NCBI GenBank assembly: GCA_900770345.1
Contig: CAAGKF010000308.1
Coordinates: 1-19,491, forward strand
DNA from: Lachnospiraceae bacterium
GTDB taxonomy: Bacteria; Bacillota; Clostridia; Lachnospirales; Lachnospiraceae
Direction: 5' to 3'
DNA: 19,491 bases
The translations under genes were made by a program, and so were the position numbers. Shown here one piece after another: positions 15,502 through 19,491 of this stretch. Under the pieces are notes generated by a model, which did no database searches, was not told the DNA's origin, and worked only from the letters and a program-made list of their open reading frames with translations. How positions within the stretch are numbered: the first letter of the stretch is position 1; the number at the start of each line of letters is the position of its first letter.

Positions 15502-16676
15502 CAGATTTTTTAGTAAAACATTTTGTAAAAAATTATGAAAAAACAGATGAGGTGGAGGTCAGAACGGCATACGGAACTCTGGCCAGTATTGTGGGAATCT
15601 GCTGTAATATCCTGCTGTTTACGGCAAAAATGATCATCGGAATGCTGGTGCACAGTATTTCTGTAATGGCAGATGCATTCAACAATCTGTCCGATGCTGC
15701 TTCTTCCATCATTGGTTTTGTAGGTGTAAAAATGGCGGAAAAGCCGGCGGATGAGGATCATCCCTTCGGTCACGGCAGAATTGAATATATCGCGGCATTT
15801 ATTGTGGCCTTCCTGGTGATCCAGGTGGGATTTTCTTTATTTAAAACTTCAGTCGGAAAAGTATTTCATCCCGATACGCTGACCTTCCGTTGGGTGTCCA
15901 TCCTGATTCTGCTGCTGTCCATCTGCGTCAAGCTGTGGCTGTCTGTTTTTAACAGAAAGCTTGGGAAGAAGATCAATTCCAAGGTAATGCTGGCCACAGC
16001 GGCGGATGCCATGGGAGATGTTGCTACCACTTCCGCTACGATTCTTTCCATTGTCGTGTATGGGATCATGGGATGGAATATTGACGGAATTGTGGGCCTT
16101 ATCGTGTCGGTTGTGGTCATGATCGCAGGTCTGAATATTGCGAAGGATACACTGGCACCGTTGATCGGAGAAGGAATTGATCCGGAAGTTTATGAACAGA
16201 TCTCTAATTTTGTGGAGAGTTTTGACGGAATTGTGGGAACTCATGATCTGATTGTTCATAATTACGGTCCTTCCAGAAGTATTGCCTCTATCCACGCAGA
16301 AGTACCCAATGACTGTGATGTTGAAATCTCCCATGAGATTATAGATCAGATCGAGAGAGAGGCCATGCGTCGTTTCAAGCTGCTCCTTGTTATACATATG
16401 GATCCGGTGGAGACACATGATGAGCGGGTGTTTCAGTTTAAAGATATGGTGGCGCAGGTTCTGGCAGATATTGACGGAAGACTCAGCTTTCATGATTTCC
16501 GCATGGTAGACGGCAGAGAACATATTAATCTGATTTTTGATCTTGTGGTTCCCAGAGAATATAAAGGAAATGTTCTGGGCAAACTGAAAACAAGAATCAG
16601 TGATGAGGTGCGAGGAAAGGATAAACGCTGCTGCTGTGTGATCACGGTAGAGAACAGCTTTGTTTCGGAAGCTTAG
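15498..16676 (+). CDS. Cation diffusion facilitator (CDF) metal exporter, Mn-type site residues
   Basis: A 392-residue inner membrane cation/proton antiporter. It has six hydrophobic segments (about residues 27-215), the family motif DHPFGHGRIEY after helix 2, and a C-terminal cytoplasmic region of about 180 residues, longer than in FieF, probably a dimerisation domain plus an extra module. Aligned by eye to E. coli FieF, the transport-site quartet is N62 and D66 (in ADAFNNLSDAAS) and D170 and D174 (in AADAMGDVATT). An N-D-D-D set is, as I recall, associated with manganese exporters such as MntE, whereas zinc exporters use histidines. Mn efflux is therefore the best guess, without proof. It overlaps truA by four bases and precedes the sigma factor gene by 43. 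Confidence 0.92.
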   Translation: MTDFLVKHFVKNYEKTDEVEVRTAYGTLASIVGICCNILLFTAKMIIGMLVHSISVMADAFNNLSDAASSIIGFVGVKMAEKPADEDHPFGHGRIEYIAAFIVAFLVIQVGFSLFKTSVGKVFHPDTLTFRWVSILILLLSICVKLWLSVFNRKLGKKINSKVMLATAADAMGDVATTSATILSIVVYGIMGWNIDGIVGLIVSVVVMIAGLNIAKDTLAPLIGEGIDPEVYEQISNFVESFDGIVGTHDLIVHNYGPSRSIASIHAEVPNDCDVEISHEIIDQIEREAMRRFKLLLVIHMDPVETHDERVFQFKDMVAQVLADIDGRLSFHDFRMVDGREHINLIFDLVVPREYKGNVLGKLKTRISDEVRGKDKRCCCVITVENSFVSEA

Positions 16677-16719
16677 ATAGACTGCATCCGGACTGGTTCC
16701 CGAAAGGGGATAGTGCCGT

Positions 16720-17244
16720 ATGTCGCAGGAGGAAATGATCAAAGCCATAGCCATAGAGGACAGAGAGGCCTTTCGCCTGTTCTATCAGGAAACAGCCCGC
16801 CCGGTCTACAGCTTCATTATGTCGCTGACAAAGAATCCCTGTGAGGCAGAGGATATTATGCAGGAGACATACCTGAGCGTGTGGACCGGAGCGGGCTCTT
16901 ATGTTCCTCAGGGAAAGCCTCTGGCCTGGGTTTTTACCATCGCCAGAAATCTGTGCTATATGCGCTTCAGAGAACAGAAAGGCCGGGAAAATGTGGGACT
17001 GGAAGAGCTGGAGGGCCGGGAAGACGGAGTGATCTGCGCTTCTATTGAACAGGCAGCAGATCGGAAGGTGCTGCTGGACGCTCTGGATAAGATCAGTACT
17101 CAGGAGCGCCAGATCGTACTTCTTCATGCTGCTGCCGGAATGAAGCACCGTGAGGTGGCAGAAGTTCTGGATATTCCACTGGCTACAGTGCTGTCCAAGT
17201 ACAGCAGATCGATGAAGAAGCTGCAGAAAATTTTGGAGAACTGA
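16720..17244 (+). CDS. RNA polymerase sigma factor, sigma-70 family (ECF-like)
   Basis: A 174-residue protein with region 2 at residues ~10-85 (FRLFYQETARPVYSF, AEDIMQETYLSVW, PLAWVFTIARNLCYMRFREQ) and region 4 helix-turn-helix at ~115-170 (LDKISTQERQIVLLHAAAGMKHREVAEVLDIPLATVLSKYSRSMKKL), with no region 1 or 3. This is the layout of extracytoplasmic-function factors. ATG 16720 follows AAAGGGGA. No anti-sigma gene lies beside it: upstream is the metal exporter and downstream a tRNA. It is either controlled from elsewhere or regulated by expression. No promoter of its own is evident, so it probably belongs to the aminotransferase-truA-CDF operon; its regulon is unknown. Confidence 0.9.
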   Translation: MSQEEMIKAIAIEDREAFRLFYQETARPVYSFIMSLTKNPCEAEDIMQETYLSVWTGAGSYVPQGKPLAWVFTIARNLCYMRFREQKGRENVGLEELEGREDGVICASIEQAADRKVLLDALDKISTQERQIVLLHAAAGMKHREVAEVLDIPLATVLSKYSRSMKKLQKILEN

Positions 17245-17263
17245 AAAAATTTAAAATAACCAC

Positions 17264-17292
17264 TTGACGAAAACAGATTTCTATTGTATAAT
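17264..17292 (+). promoter_or_regulatory. Strong promoter of tRNA-Gln
   Basis: TTGACG (17264-17269) and TATAAT (17287-17292), 17-base spacer; the predicted start (~17299) is about 11 bases before the tRNA. Confidence 0.88.
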
Positions 17293-17309
17293 TCATTTCG
17301 TTGTGTTGA

Positions 17310-17382
17310 TGGGCTATCGCCAAATGGTAAGGCAACGGACTCTGACTCCGTCATTTTCAAGGTTCGAATCCTTGTAGCCCAG
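17310..17382 (+). tRNA. tRNA-Gln (anticodon CTG)
   Basis: The acceptor stem TGGGCTA (17310-17316) pairs with TAGCCCA (17375-17381), with G17382 as discriminator. The anticodon stem ACGGA (17335-17339) pairs with TCCGT (17347-17351), and loop CTCTGAC gives anticodon CTG at 17342-17344, reading CAG. The T loop TTCGAAT is present. CCA is not encoded. It has its own promoter and terminator. Confidence 0.96.
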
Positions 17383-17388
17383 TTGTAG

Positions 17389-17422
17389 GGACTTTCTTGA
17401 AAGAGAAGGTCCTTTTTATTTT
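17389..17422 (+). terminator. Terminator after tRNA-Gln
   Basis: GGACTTTCTT (17389-17398) pairs with GAGAAGGTCC (17403-17412) with two wobbles around a GAAA tetraloop, followed by a T-rich run to about 17422. Confidence 0.88.
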
Positions 17423-17472
17423 TCAGCGGGAACAAATGAGAACAGCAGTAAAATATGGAGGAGGAACATATC

Positions 17473-18156
17473 ATGCTTTTTGGTTACTATCTTGCACAGC
17501 TTCGAGTCATGCTGTACGCGGCGCCGGTGATTCTTCTGGCGATCAGCTGTCACGAGTATGCCCACGGCTGGGTTTCTGACAGACTGGGCGATCCTACACC
17601 CAGACGAGACGGAAGACTTAGTCTGAATCCGTTTCATCATCTGGATCCTTTGGGTACGCTTTGCCTTCTTTTGTTTCATATGGGCTGGGCAAAGCCGGTG
17701 CGCATCAATGTTTCTTATTATAAAGAAAGAGAAAAGGGTATCATCCTGGTATCACTGGCAGGTCCGATGATGAATTTCCTCCTTGCTTTTTTGTCTCTTC
17801 TGATCCGCGGCCTGCTGGTGAAATTCGGAAATCTCCAGTTTCTGATGATTCATATTTTTTTGCTTCTGACTTATTATTCAGCGGTGATTAATATTGGCTT
17901 CGGGCTGTTTAATCTGATCCCGCTGCCTCCTCTCGACGGCTCCAACGTACTGGAAGCGATTTGGCCGGCAGCCGGTGTATTTTATCAGCGAATCCGGCCC
18001 TACAGGCAGATCCTTCTGATTCTTCTCCTGGTGAGCGGGTGCCTGACCATACCGTTGGGAATGGCCAACAGGCAGATAACAGGCAGTATGTGGGCGCTGG
18101 TAAAGAAGCTGCTGCGGATTGGAGTTTCTGTCGGAGTGCCGTCCAATGTTGTATAG
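17473..18156 (+). CDS. Site-2 protease family (peptidase M50) membrane protein
   Basis: A 227-residue membrane metalloprotease. The zinc-binding HEYAH motif is at residues 27-31 in the first membrane segment (ISCHEYAHGWVSDRLGD). The second zinc-ligand region FNLIPLPPLDGSNVLEA lies near residue 150, and SLAGPMMNFLLAF in between is also conserved. There is no PDZ domain, so it belongs to the small, PDZ-less group (YwhC/Rip-like), whose substrates are mostly unknown. ATG 17473 is preferred over ATG 17455 because GGAGGAGGAAC (17457-17467) sits just upstream of it. I see no promoter between the tRNA-Gln terminator and this gene, so it may rely on read-through. It is the next protein gene after the sigma factor. 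Confidence 0.92.
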   Translation: MLFGYYLAQLRVMLYAAPVILLAISCHEYAHGWVSDRLGDPTPRRDGRLSLNPFHHLDPLGTLCLLLFHMGWAKPVRINVSYYKEREKGIILVSLAGPMMNFLLAFLSLLIRGLLVKFGNLQFLMIHIFLLLTYYSAVINIGFGLFNLIPLPPLDGSNVLEAIWPAAGVFYQRIRPYRQILLILLLVSGCLTIPLGMANRQITGSMWALVKKLLRIGVSVGVPSNVV

Positions 18157-18187
18157 TTAATGGGGACACAAAAAGTTCACAAAAATG

Positions 18188-18214
18188 TTAGCACTCACTA
18201 TTGACGAGTGCTAA
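18188..18214. promoter_or_regulatory. CIRCE operator (HrcA binding site)
   Basis: TTAGCACTC (18188-18196), nine bases, GAGTGCTAA (18206-18214): a perfect match to the controlling inverted repeat of chaperone expression bound by the HrcA repressor. It overlaps the -35 box of the hsp20 promoter, so bound HrcA would block RNA polymerase. Confidence 0.97.
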
Positions 18215-18229
18215 TAAAAGTGGTATAAC
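18201..18229 (+). promoter_or_regulatory. Sigma-A promoter of hsp20, embedded in CIRCE
   Basis: TTGACG (18201-18206) lies in the CIRCE spacer and its right arm; TATAAC (18224-18229) follows after 17 bases. Transcription should start near 18236, leaving a leader of about 108 bases. Confidence 0.88.
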
Positions 18230-18245
18230 ATAATCAGAACGAAGG

Positions 18246-18286
18246 GGGAGGAAAGAAAGGAATGAAAATGATTCCTGTTTCTTCCC
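18246..18286 (+). promoter_or_regulatory. Leader hairpin of hsp20, possible RNA thermometer
   Basis: GGGAGGAAA (18246-18254) pairs with TTTCTTCCC (18278-18286) and AGGAAT (18258-18263) with ATTCCT (18271-18276), separated by a small internal loop, with GAAAATG as apical loop. The stem of about 15 pairs covers most of the ribosome site GGGGGAGG (18244-18251) and the ATG (18262) of a short upstream ORF. Temperature control is an inference from the chaperone context. Confidence 0.5.
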
Positions 18287-18381
18287 GGACATCCCCGGTT
18301 CCAGTTAATATAGGATTGTTTTCAGGAAAAGGAGAGATGATTTATGTTGATGCCAAGTATTTTTGGAGAGAATTTATTTGA
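18262..18381 (+). CDS. Short upstream ORF (39 codons) overlapping the hsp20 start
   Basis: ATG 18262 follows GGGGGAGG (18244-18251), about ten bases upstream, and the frame runs 39 codons (beginning MKMIPVSSRTSPVP) to TGA at 18379-18381. It ends 38 bases inside hsp20, in another frame, and contains the hsp20 ribosome site. It could be a leader peptide affecting hsp20 translation, or a chance frame. I recognise no domain in it. Its own ribosome site and start lie in the hairpin at 18246-18286. Confidence 0.35.
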   Translation: MKMIPVSSRTSPVPVNIGLFSGKGEMIYVDAKYFWREFI

Positions 18382-18784
18382 TGATTTCTTTGGATTTGAT
18401 TATCCGGTAAGCAGATATCAGAGAACAGAAGCAGGCAATCTGATGAAAACCGATATAAAGGAACATGAAAATGGCTTTGAGCTGGATATCAGTCTTCCGG
18501 GATATAAGAAGGAAGATATACAGGCAGAGCTGAAGGACGGATACCTGACGATCAGTGCCAGGACCTCTCAGAACAAAGAGGAAAAGGATGAGAAGACCGG
18601 CAGGTATATCCGCAGGGAGAGATATTCCGGTTCCTGTAGCAGAAGCTTTTATGTCGGTGAGGATATTACCCGGGAGGATATAAGAGCAAAGTACGAAAAT
18701 GGTGTGCTGAAGCTTGCTGTCCCGAAGAAAGATCCGAAGAAACCGGAAGCAGAAGAAAAGAAATTTATTGCTATTGAGGGCTGA
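18344..18784 (+). CDS. Small heat shock protein, Hsp20/alpha-crystallin family
   Basis: A 146-residue ATP-independent holdase that binds unfolding proteins in the cytoplasm. The N-terminal arm (residues 1-40) carries DDFFGFDYPVSRYQ. The alpha-crystallin domain follows (about 42-130), with LMKTDIKEHENGFELDISLP, GYKKEDIQAELKDGYLTISA and YENGVLKLAVPKKD. The C-terminal tail contains the IAI (I-x-I) assembly motif next to the end. ATG 18344 has AAAAGGAGAG eight bases upstream. Expression is set by the CIRCE operator, so it belongs to the HrcA regulon; hsp20 under CIRCE rather than the usual groESL/dnaK genes is less common but known. A strong terminator follows. Confidence 0.95.
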   Translation: MLMPSIFGENLFDDFFGFDYPVSRYQRTEAGNLMKTDIKEHENGFELDISLPGYKKEDIQAELKDGYLTISARTSQNKEEKDEKTGRYIRRERYSGSCSRSFYVGEDITREDIRAKYENGVLKLAVPKKDPKKPEAEEKKFIAIEG

Positions 18785-18836
18785 TGCCCCTTTATGAAAA
18801 CAGGCTTTTTAAGTAATAACGCCTTTTATATATATG

Positions 18837-18878
18837 AGACTGCATATTTTACAAGACTGTGAATATGCAGTCTTTTTT
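18837..18878 (+). terminator. Terminator of hsp20
   Basis: AGACTGCATATT (18837-18848) and AATATGCAGTCT (18862-18873) are perfect 12-base arms with a 13-base loop, followed by a T run to 18878. Confidence 0.95.
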
Positions 18879-18950
18879 GATGATTCAGTTTGCGGGAACA
18901 GTGCCGAAGGCCTTTTGCCGGGATAAGCCTCCGAATGTATTTAAATAACG

Positions 18951-18979
18951 TTGCGCAGAAAAGAAAAAATTGATAAGAT
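18951..18979 (+). promoter_or_regulatory. Putative promoter of the dsdA gene
   Basis: TTGCGC (18951-18956) and TAAGAT (18974-18979) with a 17-base spacer, about 20 bases of leader before ATG 19006, with ACGGAGA as ribosome site. Confidence 0.55.
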
Positions 18980-19005
18980 AGAATAAGTAGAAAACGGAGA
19001 TTATT

Positions 19006-19491
19006 ATGGAAGAAATCAATATCGGAGCGAAGGTACAGGAGTACCGTACTATGAAGAGTACAGGATGCTGAGAAGAGGCTGGAAAGATTTTCTTCTTTTA
19101 TTCGCAGATGCTTCCCGGAGACAGAGGAGACCGGCGGTCTTATCGAGTCACCCTTAACAGCGATTCCGGCAATGCAGAAAAAGCTGGAGGAGACCTATGA
19201 CTGCCGGATCCCAGGAAAATTGTATTTGAAAATGGACAGCCATCTTGCAATTGCAGGTTCCGTTAAAGCAAGGGGTGGAATCTATGAGGTCTTAAAGCAT
19301 GCGGAGGATCTGGCGCTGGAGAGCGGAAAATTCTCAGCAGATGAAGATTATGCCAGACTGGCAGATGATGATATGAAGGAATTTTTCGGCCAGTATACTG
19401 TGCAGGTAGGCTCTACCGGAAATCTGGGTCTTTCCATCGGCATTATGAGTGCTGCCCTGGGATTTAAGGTAAAAGTACATATGTCAGCAGA
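19006..19491 (+). pseudogene. dsdA: D-serine ammonia-lyase, frame broken near the N-terminus, cut by the window edge
   Basis: The gene encodes a PLP enzyme that converts D-serine to pyruvate and ammonia. ATG 19006 (MEEINIGAKVQEYR) reads 21 codons to TGA at 19069. The recognisable body is in the next frame, open from 19055: VQDAEKRLERFSSFIRRCFP, ETEETGGLIESPLTAIPAMQ, then the PLP lysine motif AGSVKARGGIYEV and the phosphate-binding VGSTGNLGLSIGIM. In E. coli DsdA about 35 more residues lie between the N-terminal helix and the DVQDA segment, so an out-of-frame deletion near 19050-19058 is likely. The sequence ends inside the gene (SA at 19491), so the C-terminal half cannot be judged. Assembly error is an alternative. 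Confidence 0.85.

Noticed and set aside
15849..16754. 301-codon open frame on the minus strand
   Set aside because: It is antisense to the clearly conserved CDF exporter, with His/Asn/Cys-rich composition typical of an antisense shadow.
1..19491. Insertion sequences, integrases, phage genes or attachment sites near the tRNAs
   Set aside because: No transposase or integrase motifs, terminal inverted repeats or tRNA 3' end duplications were seen.

Overview
This window looks like a chromosomal segment of a low-to-mid GC Firmicute of the Clostridia, most like gut Lachnospiraceae. The basis is the 23S rRNA tail, sigma-A type promoters (TTGACA/TATAAT-like with 17-bp spacers), strong AGGAGG-type ribosome binding sites with some GTG/TTG starts, a perfect CIRCE heat-shock operator, and gene families common in that group (a DUF3798 lipoprotein with its ABC transporter, a YfcC carrier, a fused HMA-TauE-cupredoxin metal protein). 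The genus is an inference; no search was run.

Layout. 1-316: the 3' end of a 23S rRNA gene, tRNA-Gly(GCC) and a terminator, with no 5S gene between them. 397-4000: a decayed metal-response module. The exporter gene (HMA domain, TauE/SafE-like membrane domain, two cupredoxin-like domains) carries an amber stop, a probable internal deletion and a one-base frameshift. An intact OmpR-type response regulator follows, and then a histidine kinase whose second half is out of frame after loss of its sensor region. 4094-6803: iadA-yfcC, isoaspartyl-dipeptidase plus a YfcC carrier, probably an operon for salvaging beta-aspartyl dipeptides, closed by a long bidirectional terminator. 6912-7427 (minus strand): an unrecognised beta-rich protein with two similar halves. 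7798-13372: a complete ABC importer (DUF3798 lipoprotein, double-NBD ATPase, two permeases) with an attenuator-like hairpin after the lipoprotein gene. Its substrate is unknown, which makes it the best candidate here for an undescribed system.

13571-17244: a four-gene operon of an aminotransferase, truA, a cation diffusion facilitator with Mn-type metal-site residues, and a sigma-70 family (ECF-like) factor. 17310-17422: tRNA-Gln(CTG) with its own promoter and terminator. 17473-18156: a small site-2-protease family (M50) membrane protein. 18188-18878: hsp20 behind a CIRCE-controlled promoter, with a leader that folds into a hairpin around the start of a 39-codon upstream ORF overlapping hsp20. 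19006-19491: the start of a D-serine ammonia-lyase gene (dsdA), again out of frame near its N-terminus and cut by the window edge.

The main cross-window observation is that three unrelated loci (metal exporter, its kinase, dsdA) each carry an out-of-frame internal junction, while every other gene is intact. Either the strain is losing these functions or the assembly has small collapsed gaps; raw reads would decide.
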